Assembly (NCBI GenBank): GCA_963792785.1
Contig: CAWBXO010000001.1
Coordinates: 1,612,001-1,676,000 of the forward strand
Source of the DNA: CAWIMX01 sp963792785
GTDB lineage: Bacteria > Acidobacteriota > Vicinamibacteria > Vicinamibacterales > CAVVIG01
Length of the DNA stretch: 64,000 nucleotides
Direction of reading: 5' to 3'
Under the pieces are notes generated by a model. The model was not told the DNA's origin and did no database searches. It saw only the letters and a list, made by a program, of their open reading frames with translations. Shown piece after piece: positions 17,021 through 24,393 of the stretch. The first letter of the stretch is position 1. Each line of letters opens with the position of its first letter. The position numbers were made by a program, and so were the translations under genes.

Positions 17021-17302
17021 ATGGCGGACCCGAGCAATCCAGATTGGCGGCTGCAGGGCCAAGAGAACTATCTAGCCGGAGTCGAGCTCGTTTGGCGGGT
17101 ATATCGACCGGCCCCGCCGAATCCCAGCTGGGACCACGATCACTGTGAGTTCTGCTGGGCCAAGTTCATGGTCGAAGACGGCCCAGACCTCCTTCATGCC
17201 GGGTATTGCACGGTCGATGGTCAGCGGTGGATCTGTCAGCGCTGCTTCGATGACTTTCAGGATCGATTGAAATGGACGGTGGTACCGTCAGCAGATGCCT
17301 AA
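17021..17302 (+). CDS. Small cassette protein with two Cys pairs
   Basis: A 93-residue protein starting MADPSNPDWRLQGQENYLAG, with two CxxC knuckles (CEFCWAKF and CQRCFDDF) and several Trp and His residues between, which suggests a single zinc-binding fold. No named family is assigned with confidence, although similar proteins occur in environmental cassettes. The stop codon is inside the next attC core. There are only six bases between the preceding attC and the ATG, so no independent promoter is likely. Confidence 0.75.
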   Translation: MADPSNPDWRLQGQENYLAGVELVWRVYRPAPPNPSWDHDHCEFCWAKFMVEDGPDLLHAGYCTVDGQRWICQRCFDDFQDRLKWTVVPSADA

Positions 17303-17365
17303 CACGGCTTGCAGCCGGCGGCGGCTGGTGCGATCATGAGCCGCCGCGGCTGAAGCCTGGGCGTT
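17297..17365 (+). repeat. attC site 6, interrupted by an IS110-type element
   Basis: Begins GCCTAAC and runs as the common subtype up to GTT at 17363-17365. The remaining AGGC of the core is found at 18908-18911, on the far side of the insertion. Confidence 0.9.
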
Positions 17366-17669
17366 GATATGGCTGTCACCTGTCAAGTGAGCAGACTGAT
17401 CCGGTCGTCACCGTCGTGGTGATCGTGTCCGCCGTATATCCGTGGTCGTGCGGCGAGAAGTCCAGCGGCCCGAGCGTTCTAGCGACGGTCGACGCTGCTG
17501 ATATTCGCGGGTTGGCTACCGCCAGACTTCTGTGCGTCGCGGAGCTGCCTCACTCTAGGCACGGACATCGCCGCCGAAGCGGCCGCCCTTAACGTCATCG
17601 AGGGTTCTCCACCTGGGCGCCGAGCCGCCAGACATCTCGCCGCATGACCACACCCTGTCGCGCGCGCGG
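17366..17669 (-). ncRNA. Candidate guide (seek/bridge) RNA region of IS110 copy 1
   Basis: The 304 bases downstream of the transposase stop contain no convincing gene. IS1111-group elements encode their guide RNA in this 3' region. A 41-base block at 17483-17523 matches 34 of 41 positions in copy 2 (25421-25461), and two shorter motifs are also shared (TTAACG-CATCGAGG near 17588 and CTCTAGG near 17552). Conservation without an open frame supports a structured RNA. Exact ends are not visible. Confidence 0.55.
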
Positions 17670-18779
17670 TTACGGCGCGGGCGCGACCTCCTGCGCGATG
17701 GCCCAGACGAAACCGGCCAGCTCGCGCGCGATCGCGGTGGCCACTTTCGGCTTGGCTTTGCCGCGCGCGACCAGGCGCTTGAAGCGCCCGGTCAGGCGCA
17801 GCTGCGCCTTCCACGCGAGGGCGCACACGACCGTCGGCAGCCCTTCTTGGCGATAGCCATGCTGGCGTCCAATGCGCGGCACGCCCTGATACGCCCACGC
17901 CGCTTCCGCGAGCAGCCGGCGGACGTGCGGATTGCCGGCCTTGGTGATCGCGCCGCGGCGTACGCTCGGGCCACTCGAGTGTTCGGAGGGGACCAGGCCG
18001 AGATACGCCATCAGTTCGCGCGGATGCCCGAAGCGCCGCAGGTCGCCCAGTTCGGCGACGAGCGCGACCGCCGTGATGAACGAGATCCCGCGCAACGCCT
18101 GCAGCGCCGCGACCACCGGCGCCCAGCGCCACGCCGGGGCGAGCTGCCGGAGTTGCTCGCTGAGGCGCGTGACGCGACGCTCGGTCTCATCGATGGCGTC
18201 GCGATACTCCTGCAACGCGATGTGCTGGGCCGGGTCCGGAAAGCTGAGATCGGTGAGCCACCGACGGTACGCGAGGGTCCACCCCTCGCGGCCCGGGTAG
18301 CGGCGGCCCTGCCGCAGCAGGAAGGCCTTCAGGCGATACTTCGCCTGCGTCCCGACGGTGACCGCATCCTCACGCGCTCTCACCAAATCGCGGAGCGCTT
18401 CATCGGCCGCGTCGGGTACATAGATGGCACGGAGTTCGCCGGCCCGATGCAAGCGCGCCAGCATCCCACTGTCGCGGCGGTCCGTCTTCACGCGGTCGCC
18501 GCTCCGCTTGGGGATCATCGACGGACTGACGATGACGCACGCCTCGCCGCGCGTCGTCAGGTGGCGGTGAATCCCGAAGCCGCATGGCCCCGCCTCGTAG
18601 ACGAAGTGCAACACGCGGTCACGCGCCTGGAGCGCGCGCACCACCTTGTCGAGCGGCTCGAGGTCGCTGGCGATGACCCCGTAGTGCCGGACCTCGCCCG
18701 CGCGGTCCCCCTCGGCAATGGACACGTCAATCGTATCTTTGTGGACGTCCAGGCCGACAAACATGTTACGTTTCCCCAT
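17670..18779 (-). CDS. IS110-family transposase, copy 1
   Basis: A 369-residue transposase from the ATG at 18779, chosen because GAGGAGG precedes it and the conserved N-terminus MGKRNMFVGLDVHKDTIDVS begins there. The N-terminal RuvC-like DEDD domain (1-150) shows GLDVHKDTIDV, HFVYEAGPCGFGIHR and DRVKTDRRDSGMLARL. A coiled segment follows, and the C-terminal Tnp domain carries YLGLVPSEHSSGPSVRRG and ITKAGNPHVRRLLAEAAW, including the conserved serine region. IS110 enzymes use a guide RNA to recombine a circular element with its target. Residues 1 to about 247 are identical to copy 2, while the rest is clearly diverged. Confidence 0.95.
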   Translation of the reverse strand: MGKRNMFVGLDVHKDTIDVSIAEGDRAGEVRHYGVIASDLEPLDKVVRALQARDRVLHFVYEAGPCGFGIHRHLTTRGEACVIVSPSMIPKRSGDRVKTDRRDSGMLARLHRAGELRAIYVPDAADEALRDLVRAREDAVTVGTQAKYRLKAFLLRQGRRYPGREGWTLAYRRWLTDLSFPDPAQHIALQEYRDAIDETERRVTRLSEQLRQLAPAWRWAPVVAALQALRGISFITAVALVAELGDLRRFGHPRELMAYLGLVPSEHSSGPSVRRGAITKAGNPHVRRLLAEAAWAYQGVPRIGRQHGYRQEGLPTVVCALAWKAQLRLTGRFKRLVARGKAKPKVATAIARELAGFVWAIAQEVAPAP

Positions 18780-18924
18780 GACCGACCTCCTCGTGTGTGG
18801 CGCTGTGCGCCGTCTCGCGACGTTCCGCATAATCCACGAGATGACGAGGACGGTCGGTCACTTTCTGTCAGGCCCCGCGACGCGGAGCCGTGACAGCCAT
18901 GTTGTCTAGGCCGAATGGACCCGT

Positions 18925-19353
18925 ATGCTCGTTGTTGCGGCAGCGTTCACGAACGTTCACGAAGCCCATTTTGCACGCTCGGTCCTAGAGGCGGCTGGAA
19001 TCGAGGCTATGCTCGGGGACGAGCACATCGTCTCGATGGACTGGGGCTACTCGAATGCCGTGGGTGGCGTGAAGGTCCTCGTACCGAGTGATCGATTGGA
19101 AGAAGCCAAGTCACTACTGTCGTTGGGCGCCCAGTCCATCGACGGGCCGCTCAAAGCGTCGCACAAGCCGGCGTCGGGTGATGCACTGGAGGATGCGTGC
19201 TCACGGTGTGGGGGGCGCGAATGGGAGTCGAAGCTTCCGGCAGGACGCTGGGCGATTGCGAGCTGGTTCCTCATCGGTTTCCCCTTGGGCTTGCCACTGC
19301 GCCGGCGTTACTGTCGGAAATGCGGCGCCCCTGCCCCTGTAGAGCGACAGTGA
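18925..19353 (+). CDS. DUF2007-domain cassette protein, 3' end replaced by IS21
   Basis: A 142-residue protein. Residues 1-70 form a DUF2007 (putative signal-transducing) domain: VVAAAFTNVHEAHFARSVLE, AAGIEAMLGDEHIVS and GGVKVLVPSDRLEEAKSLL. This is followed by a zinc ribbon (CSRCGGREW with CRKCGAP at the end) around one membrane segment (AIASWFLIGFPLGLPL). The IS21 element enters six codons before the original stop. Joining the flanks at the GCCCC duplication restores an ending CGAPAPNVNSSA with TAA in the attC core at 21616. The encoded protein now ends in VERQ, taken from the IS end. The zinc ribbon is intact, so it may still function. Confidence 0.85.
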   Translation: MLVVAAAFTNVHEAHFARSVLEAAGIEAMLGDEHIVSMDWGYSNAVGGVKVLVPSDRLEEAKSLLSLGAQSIDGPLKASHKPASGDALEDACSRCGGREWESKLPAGRWAIASWFLIGFPLGLPLRRRYCRKCGAPAPVERQ

Positions 19354-19400
19354 TATTGACCCCCTTGCGACACTAATTCTGACCCCCTCAGGAGGGGCGA

Positions 19401-20672
19401 ATGGCGTGCGAGAGGGACGTGCTGGTATCTCCTACGATGGAGGTGCCGGTGATCGAAGGCCAGGTGGTAACCGCGATTCGGACGCTGGCTGGGCGCGGGG
19501 TCGGAAAGAAGGCGATTGCGCGCGAGGTCGGCGTCGCAGTCAATACGGTCCGGCGGTATTTGCGAGAGCCCCTCACGCCGGGACAGCAGATTCGGCCAGC
19601 GGCGCGACGGTTGACCGACGAGCGGCGCGAGGAAGCGCGGACGCTCTACGAGGGCCCGGCCGCCGGCAATGCGGTCGTGGTGCAGCGGCTCCTCGCGGTG
19701 CGTGGCTGCGACCTGAGCGTGCGGACCATCGAGCGCGCGGTCGCCGACCTTCGACGGGCCCAGCGGGTCGCCGCCCTGGCGACCGTGCGCGTGGAAACGG
19801 CGCCGGGCGACCAGGTCCAGATCGACTTCGGCCAGAAGCGGCTGCAGATCGCCGGCGTCCGCGTTCGTGTGTTTCTTTTGGTCGCCGTGCTCAGCTACTC
19901 GCGCCGTCTCTTCGTCAAAGCGTTTCTCAATGAGCGCGGCGACGATTGGCGCGAGGGCATCGCGGGCGCCTTCACGCATTTCGGCGGCGTGCCGCGGACA
20001 CTGCTTGGCGACAATGCGCGCGCGCTGGTGCTCGGTCGCGACCGCGCGACCGGCACGGTGAGTTTCCATCCGGCCTACCTCGCCTTCTGTCGCGATTGGG
20101 ACGTGCAGCCGCGCGCGTGTGCCCCCTATCGCGCCCGGACGAAAGGCAAGACCGAAGCGGGCGTGAAATACGTCAAGCGCAATGCGCTGGCCGACCAGGC
20201 CTTCGACTCCTTCGCCGCGCTCGAGCAGTACCTCGCGGAGTGGATCACGATCGCCGATCAGCGGCGTCACGGGACGACCCGTGAAGCGCCGATCGTGCGC
20301 TTCGAGCGAGACGAGCGCGCGGTTCTGCGTGCGTTGCCGATCCGGGCCCTGCCGGGCCGGACGCAGCGCCTGCGCCGTCGCGTCGCGCTCGACGCCTTTG
20401 TCGACGTCGATACCGTCCGGTACAGCGTCCCGCACCGACTGGTGCGCGACCACGTCGAGGTCGTCATCGAGGATCAGCTCGTCCGGATCTTTCACGGCAC
20501 CGACGTGGTCGCGACGCACGCCCGATCCCCCGAGCCTTTTGCCCGCGTGGTCGACGTCGCGCACTACGCCGGATTGTGGCGCTCGGCCCTGGACGACAGG
20601 CAGGCGCCGGGCTTGGCGCTGCTCGGGCGCGACCTCGCCGATTACGCCGCCATCGTGGATGGTGGCCAATGA
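19401..20672 (+). CDS. istA: IS21 transposase IstA
   Basis: A 423-residue DDE transposase. An N-terminal HTH (GKKAIAREVGVAVNTVRRYL, about 35-54) precedes the catalytic core with VQIDFGQKR (first Asp), LLGDNARALVL (second Asp) and RTKGKTEAGVKYVKRN (Glu), then the beta-barrel and C-terminal region (YSVPHRLVRDHVEV). IstA binds the IS ends and performs strand transfer. Its TGA overlaps the istB ATG (ATGA). The length is near the family norm, so the element looks intact. Confidence 0.96.
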   Translation: MACERDVLVSPTMEVPVIEGQVVTAIRTLAGRGVGKKAIAREVGVAVNTVRRYLREPLTPGQQIRPAARRLTDERREEARTLYEGPAAGNAVVVQRLLAVRGCDLSVRTIERAVADLRRAQRVAALATVRVETAPGDQVQIDFGQKRLQIAGVRVRVFLLVAVLSYSRRLFVKAFLNERGDDWREGIAGAFTHFGGVPRTLLGDNARALVLGRDRATGTVSFHPAYLAFCRDWDVQPRACAPYRARTKGKTEAGVKYVKRNALADQAFDSFAALEQYLAEWITIADQRRHGTTREAPIVRFERDERAVLRALPIRALPGRTQRLRRRVALDAFVDVDTVRYSVPHRLVRDHVEVVIEDQLVRIFHGTDVVATHARSPEPFARVVDVAHYAGLWRSALDDRQAPGLALLGRDLADYAAIVDGGQ

Positions 20673-21448
20673 GCGTCGTGATTCACGCCCGCGTCGTCGA
20701 GCAGCTCACGCGCCTACGGCTGCGCTACGTCGCCGACCGGCTCGACGCCGTGCTCAATGACGCCGCCCGCACCGAGCCGACCTATCTCGATTTCCTTGAC
20801 GGCGTCCTGCGACAGGAGGTCGATGCGAAGCAGCGGACCCGCGTCGCCATGGGGCTCAAGATCGCGCATTTCCCGACGGTGAAGACGCTCGACGACTTCG
20901 ATTTCAAATTCCAGCCCTCGGTCGATCAGCGGCTCGTGCGCGAGCTGGCGACGGCACGGTTTCTCGCGCAAGCCGAAAACGTGCTCATCTTCGGCGCGCC
21001 CGGCGTCGGCAAAACGCATCTCGCCATCGCGCTGGGGCGTGCCGTCGTCGAAGCCGGCCACTCCGTCCTCTTCACGAGCGCCACCGCGCTGCTCGCCGCG
21101 CTGTCCAAAGCCGAAACGGACGGGCAACTAAGCGACCGTTTGATGTTTTACACGAAGCCGAAGCTGCTGATCATCGACGAGCTCGGTTACCTACCGTTTG
21201 AACGACGCAGCGCGCATCTCTTTTTCCAACTCGTCGCCCGGCGGTACGAACGCGGCAGCTTGCTGATCACGACCAACCAAGTCGTCACTCAATGGGGCGC
21301 GGTCTTCGGTGACGATGTCCTCGCCGCGGCGATCCTCGACCGCCTGCTCCATCACAGTCACACGCTGATGATCCAGGGCGAGAGCTATCGACTCCGACAG
21401 AAGAAGAAGGCTGGGCTCCTTGGCCGAGCGCCGCGACACGACGGCTGA
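20669..21448 (+). CDS. istB: IS21 helper ATPase IstB
   Basis: A 259-residue AAA+ ATPase of the IstB/DnaC type. It has Walker A FGAPGVGKTHLAIAL, Walker B KLLIIDELGYLPF, and the C-terminal LLITTNQVVTQWG with a sensor region ILDRLLHHSHTLMIQGESYRL. IstB oligomers load on DNA, select target sites and stimulate IstA. The start at 20669 is fixed by translational coupling with istA. Confidence 0.96.
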   Translation: MSVVIHARVVEQLTRLRLRYVADRLDAVLNDAARTEPTYLDFLDGVLRQEVDAKQRTRVAMGLKIAHFPTVKTLDDFDFKFQPSVDQRLVRELATARFLAQAENVLIFGAPGVGKTHLAIALGRAVVEAGHSVLFTSATALLAALSKAETDGQLSDRLMFYTKPKLLIIDELGYLPFERRSAHLFFQLVARRYERGSLLITTNQVVTQWGAVFGDDVLAAAILDRLLHHSHTLMIQGESYRLRQKKKAGLLGRAPRHDG

Positions 21449-21615
21449 TCCTCTGTCGTATCGCACTGTGCAGCTTCGGATCACTGTGGGCGCTCGCCGG
21501 CGCTGCCGGCTCGCGCTGATTGACGGGAAACACCAGATCAGAAGGGGGTCAGTTTTAGTGTCGGAAAGGGGTCAGTTTTTCCTGTCGCTTGACAGCCCCC
21601 AATGTGAACAGCTCG

Positions 21616-21688
21616 GCCTAACACGGCTTGCAGCCGGCGGCGGCTGGTGGAATCCTGAGCCGCCGCGGCTGAAGCCTGCACGTTAGAC
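21616..21688 (+). repeat. attC site 7 (73 bp)
   Basis: GCCTAAC to GTTAGAC, common subtype; the original attC of the DUF2007 cassette. Confidence 0.92.
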
Positions 21689-21908
21689 AGGCGCGAAGGA
21701 TCCGCTAGGTACTCGCACGCTCTCGCTTTTGGGTGGTTGCCTCCCTTGGCCACGCCCGGTCGTTTCTTCGGAGGCAGGTGGCTGCTCATGGCGTTCTTGC
21801 TGGCTTGGGCGCGTTAGAGTCGAGCGATTGGCGCGAGGTCGCGGACCGACATGGTCGACCGCCGCCGAGGCCCGGCCGGTCCGCCTGGGCGGGCTCGTTT
21901 GGGGGGCT
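21689..21908 (+). other. Gene-poor cassette, paralogue of the one at 22703
   Basis: About 220 bases without a convincing gene. It aligns with 22703-22925 over its length (shared ACAGGCGCGAA at the start, CTTCGGAGGCA and TGGCTGCTCAT inside). In the frame TTCTTCGGAGGC the peptide LFGG.WLL...LL.WA is conserved in both, but here a TAG interrupts it. Both are followed by the same giant type of attC. Confidence 0.6.
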
Positions 21909-22123
21909 GTCTAACCTCCGGCTGCACCTGACGGCGCCGCGCGGGCATTGTTCACATTCAGGCTGCGGCGAATTGCCTGCGGTGCGATACTTCGGACCAT
22001 CGGGCTCGACTCACGGGCCGTGGTGGTTGCGGCCTTCGAGCGCATCCGATCGATGGCGAGGGGGAGCAATTCACCGCAGCCTGAGCGGGCGCGCGGCGCC
22101 GCAGGTGAGCCGGCGCGTTAGGC
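21909..22123 (+). repeat. attC site 8, very long (215 bp)
   Basis: GTCTAAC to GTTAGGC. Outer arms CCGGCTGCACCTGACGGC and GCCGCAGGTGAGCCGG and inner arms CAGGCTGCGGCGAATTGC and GCAATTCACCGCAGCCTG are nested, giving a two-level cruciform around a central spacer. It is nearly the same as attC 10. Confidence 0.85.
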
Positions 22124-22131
22124 AGACAAGA

Positions 22132-22653
22132 ATGAACAGCCTGCTTCAGTTGTCACCGGTCGAACTCGGAGCCCTCAGGAAGCTCGATGAGGCCTCGGCC
22201 CAATACCTCGTCGGCGGCGGGCAAGCACTTCGGCATCATGGTGTTGATCGACGAGCATCCGACACCGACCTCTACGTCGACGTGGCTGGAGACAATCCGT
22301 CGCTAGTGTTCGCGGCGATCGTGAACATTTTGGGCAGAATAGACCCGAAGATCACGATTGAGGCGCTGGGTCAGCCGGGGAAGCGTGTCGAGATTCGTGA
22401 AGACGCTCTGGCGCTGGACGTGTTCACCGCTCTACCTGGCTTGGTCTTCGCAGAGGCGCGTTCCAGGTGTGAGTTCGTCGTCCAGGAAGATCTTCGCATC
22501 CCGGTCCTAAGCCGGTCGGATCTCGTTGAGCACCTCCTTGCTATCAGGGATGATCCGGAACGTCAGGCGAAGGCCGACGCCGAGCTAATGTTGTTGGGGT
22601 CGCTGCCTAACAGGCCGCTGCAGCCGACGAGCGGCGCGGGAAGGACTGGTTAA
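22132..22653 (+). CDS. Nucleotidyltransferase-fold cassette protein
   Basis: A 173-residue protein from the ATG at 22132. The segment YLVGGGQALRHHGVDRRASDTDLYVDV matches the GG.AL..HG..R.T.DID pattern of minimal nucleotidyltransferase folds such as AbiEii/DUF6036-like proteins, which modify tRNA or proteins in toxin-antitoxin and abortive-infection systems. A C-terminal segment LRIPVLSRSDLVEHLLAIRDDPERQAKADAE in the same family places a Lys/Arg helix last; it is quoted here only in part. The frame runs through the attC core and stops at 22653. No partner gene is present. Confidence 0.7.
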   Translation: MNSLLQLSPVELGALRKLDEASAQYLVGGGQALRHHGVDRRASDTDLYVDVAGDNPSLVFAAIVNILGRIDPKITIEALGQPGKRVEIREDALALDVFTALPGLVFAEARSRCEFVVQEDLRIPVLSRSDLVEHLLAIRDDPERQAKADAELMLLGSLPNRPLQPTSGAGRTG

Positions 22654-22702
22654 CCAAGAAAGGCCGTTGGCGCCGCTCGCGGCTGAGCGGCAAGCGTTAG
22701 AC
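22605..22702 (+). repeat. attC site 9 (98 bp)
   Basis: GCCTAAC to GTTAGAC, same subtype as attC 2; overlaps the 3' end of the nucleotidyltransferase-like gene. Confidence 0.88.
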
Positions 22703-22925
22703 AGGCGCGAAAGATCCGCCAAGTACTCATACGCTCTCGCTCTGGGGGTGGTTGGGTCTCCTGGGCACGCTCGCTCGCCTCTTCGGAGGCACCTGGCTGC
22801 TCATCTCGTCCTTGCTGCCTTGGGCCGCGCGGGCTTCGAGCGACTCGCGCCCGGTCGGGGTCCGACACGGAAACCAGCGTCCAGGCCCGGCCGGGCCGCT
22901 TGGCAGTGGGCTCACTCGACGGGCT
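22703..22925 (+). other. Gene-poor cassette, paralogue of the one at 21689
   Basis: About 220 bases. The frame with TAA in the following attC core contains LLGTLARLFGGTWLLISSLL, a hydrophobic peptide with possible TTG start, ending TRRAV. The similarity to the other copy is at DNA level with no clear codon bias, so a coding role is uncertain. Confidence 0.55.
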
Positions 22926-23141
22926 GTCTAACCTCCGGCTGCACCTGACGGCACCGCGCGGGCGTTGTTCATATTCAGGCTGCGGCGAATTGCCAGCGGT
23001 GCGATACTTCGCACAATCGGGCTGGCTCACTGGCCGTGATCGCGTTCGGCGTTCGGCCGCATCCGAGCAGGGTGGCGTGGGACGCAATTCGCCGCAGCCT
23101 GAGCGGACGCGCGGTGCCGCAGGTGAGCCGGCCCGTTAGCC
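22926..23141 (+). repeat. attC site 10, very long (216 bp)
   Basis: GTCTAAC to GTTAGCC with the same nested palindromes as attC 8; most differences between the two lie in the central spacer. Confidence 0.85.
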
Positions 23142-23157
23142 AGACGACACTACTTCT

Positions 23158-23661
23158 ATGAGCCGACACTCATGGGTCTTGGCGCTCGTGACGATCGCCA
23201 GCGTGGCCGGTTGCGCGACCGCCCGAACGTCGCCCGCCCTGAGCGTGAATGCGGACGAAAATTGGTCTGCGGTGACTAGGCTGTCGCCCGGCGCTCGCCT
23301 GCATGTGGAAGCCATCGGCGCAGGACCGACCGACGCTCGATTCTTGTCCGCCCAAGGAAATTCCATCACGTTATCGGATGGGACGAAAGAGATCACCATC
23401 TCAAGATCCGATGTCCGCCGGATTCTCCTGATCCAACGGCAGACAACTCAGAAAGCCAAACGCGGCCTGGTCGTGGGCGCGGTTCTGGGGGGACTGTGGG
23501 GATGGGCCAGCACGGAGACCAACCGCGGCGCCTGGGCGGCGATGCTCGCGGCCGGTTGGGGCGCTGTGGGCGCCGGGATTGGCGCGGCAGATGGTGCTGG
23601 CGACCGACGCGAAGTGATCTTGTACGTGAACGAGCCTCTTGTGCAAGATCCAACGCGGTGA
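23158..23661 (+). CDS. Cassette-encoded lipoprotein with a glycine-zipper-like segment
   Basis: A 167-residue protein with a lipoprotein signal (SWVLALVTIASVAGCATA, lipobox VAGC, Cys 19). The middle (about 60-100) looks like a beta sandwich with ITLSDGTKEITISRSDVRRI. Then comes a glycine-rich hydrophobic stretch (GLVVGAVLGGLWGWAS and GWGAVGAGIGAADGAG) resembling glycine-zipper membrane motifs. Function is unknown. It should be anchored in the inner or outer membrane facing the periplasm. Its attC follows four bases after the stop. Confidence 0.78.
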   Translation: MSRHSWVLALVTIASVAGCATARTSPALSVNADENWSAVTRLSPGARLHVEAIGAGPTDARFLSAQGNSITLSDGTKEITISRSDVRRILLIQRQTTQKAKRGLVVGAVLGGLWGWASTETNRGAWAAMLAAGWGAVGAGIGAADGAGDRREVILYVNEPLVQDPTR

Positions 23662-23664
23662 GCT

Positions 23665-23737
23665 GGCTAACACGGCTTGCAGCCGTCGGCGGCTGGTGCG
23701 ATCCTGAGCCGCCGCGGCTGAAGCCTGGACGTTAGCC
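23665..23737 (+). repeat. attC site 11 (73 bp)
   Basis: GGCTAAC to GTTAGCC, common subtype. Confidence 0.92.
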
Positions 23738-23749
23738 AGACAGAATAAG

Positions 23750-23983
23750 ATGCCGTATTGCTGCGAGACGATGGAGCAACAGGTGAATCACGCGTGCGAC
23801 GTTCACGCAAATCCAGCGGATTGCCCTGACGCTCTAATCGTTCACATTTCGGAGTCCGGCGACTTCGGGATCCGTATCCACGACGGCGGCAGTTCCTTTA
23901 TCCAAATACGTTATTGCCCGTGGTGTGGAGCGACATTGCTCCAAGGCACAAGGGGATGGCGCCCGCCACGGCATGCGTCATGA
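23750..23983 (+). CDS. DUF6980-family cassette protein
   Basis: A 77-residue protein with MPYCCETMEQQV at the start, CPDALIVH, GIRIHDGGSSFIQIRYCPWCG near the end. These features (CC pair, IHDGGSS, CPWCG) match the DUF6980 family, small Cys-rich proteins found scattered in bacteria. The Cys residues probably bind one zinc ion. The biological role is unknown. Confidence 0.82.
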   Translation: MPYCCETMEQQVNHACDVHANPADCPDALIVHISESGDFGIRIHDGGSSFIQIRYCPWCGATLLQGTRGWRPPRHAS

Positions 23984-23990
23984 AGGTGCT

Positions 23991-24100
23991 GGCTAACATG
24001 CCGCTGCACCTGACGGCACCGGGCCGCGCTCGCGCGCGCCCCTCGCGCGCGGTGCTATCGTTGAAGCGCGCGTGCCGCAGGTGAGCGGCGGGCGTTAGCC
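23991..24100 (+). repeat. attC site 12 (110 bp)
   Basis: GGCTAAC to GTTAGCC, arms CCGCTGCACCTGACGGCAC and GTGCCGCAGGTGAGCGG, with a CG-rich apical region (CGCGCGCGCC). Confidence 0.88.
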
Positions 24101-24168
24101 ACACCAAACCGACGACCGGGGAATGACGGGCGTATACTCGGAAGAACCGAATCGAAGAGGGTTGAGCC

Positions 24169-24393
24169 ATGGACGACAAGATCCCCGGCGTACACTCGGA
24201 TCCGGACATTCTGGGAGGAACCCCCGTGTTCGTGGGCACGCGTGTACCGGTTCGGGCGTTGCTCGACTACCTGGAACATGGTCGACCGCTGGCGGAATTC
24301 CTCGACGACTTTCCGACGGTTGAAAAGGCCCAGGCCATTGGCGTGCTCGACCACATGAAGCAGTTCGTGGCTCATGCGCCTTCTGCTCGATGA
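24169..24393 (+). CDS. DUF433-family antitoxin
   Basis: A 74-residue protein starting MDDKIPGVHSDPDILGGTPV, with GTRVPVRALLDYLEHG and a winged-helix-like end; this is the DUF433 antitoxin pattern (GTP...GTR.PV..LL). It overlaps the toxin gene by 20 bases. A TATACT about 30 bases upstream (24132) may be a -10 box, so this cassette may carry its own promoter. Confidence 0.88.
   Translation: MDDKIPGVHSDPDILGGTPVFVGTRVPVRALLDYLEHGRPLAEFLDDFPTVEKAQAIGVLDHMKQFVAHAPSAR

Larger units (their letters stand above)
17366..18907 (-). mobile_element. IS110/IS1111-type insertion sequence, copy 1, in attC
   Basis: A 1542-bp element lying between GTT (17363-17365) and AGGC (18908-18911) of attC 6; no target duplication is seen. 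Perfect 11-base subterminal inverted repeats are present: ATGGCTGTCAC at 17369-17379 and GTGACAGCCAT at 18890-18900, three bases from one end and seven from the other. That asymmetric layout is the IS1111 pattern as I recall it. One transposase gene is on the minus strand, followed by about 300 non-coding bases. IS1111-attC elements described from Pseudomonas and other genera insert into attC in this way. Confidence 0.9.
19338..21594 (+). mobile_element. IS21-family insertion sequence
   Basis: A 2257-bp element bounded by TGT and ACA and flanked by a 5-base direct repeat GCCCC (19333-19337 and 21595-21599). Its terminal inverted repeats are about 50 bases long: both ends carry TGT--AGCGACAG, then TGACCCC, then CGACACTAA, then CTGACCCC (left about 19338-19388, right about 21542-21594). 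It carries istA and istB in the same direction as the cassettes. It is inserted in the DUF2007 cassette gene. Confidence 0.95.

Noticed and set aside
17847..18893. Plus-strand frames of about 350-380 codons opposite both IS110 transposases
   Set aside because: They are present in both copies only because the DNA is identical; the minus-strand product has all DEDD and Tnp motifs.
23141..23157. Integron Pc-type promoter driving the cassettes
   Set aside because: No convincing -35/-10 pair was found at the left edge or between cassettes, apart from a weak TATACT before the DUF433 gene.
24001..24100. CRISPR-like repeats in the cassette array
   Set aside because: The repeated units are attC sites of 72-216 bp separated by genes, not short direct repeats with uniform spacers; no cas gene is present.
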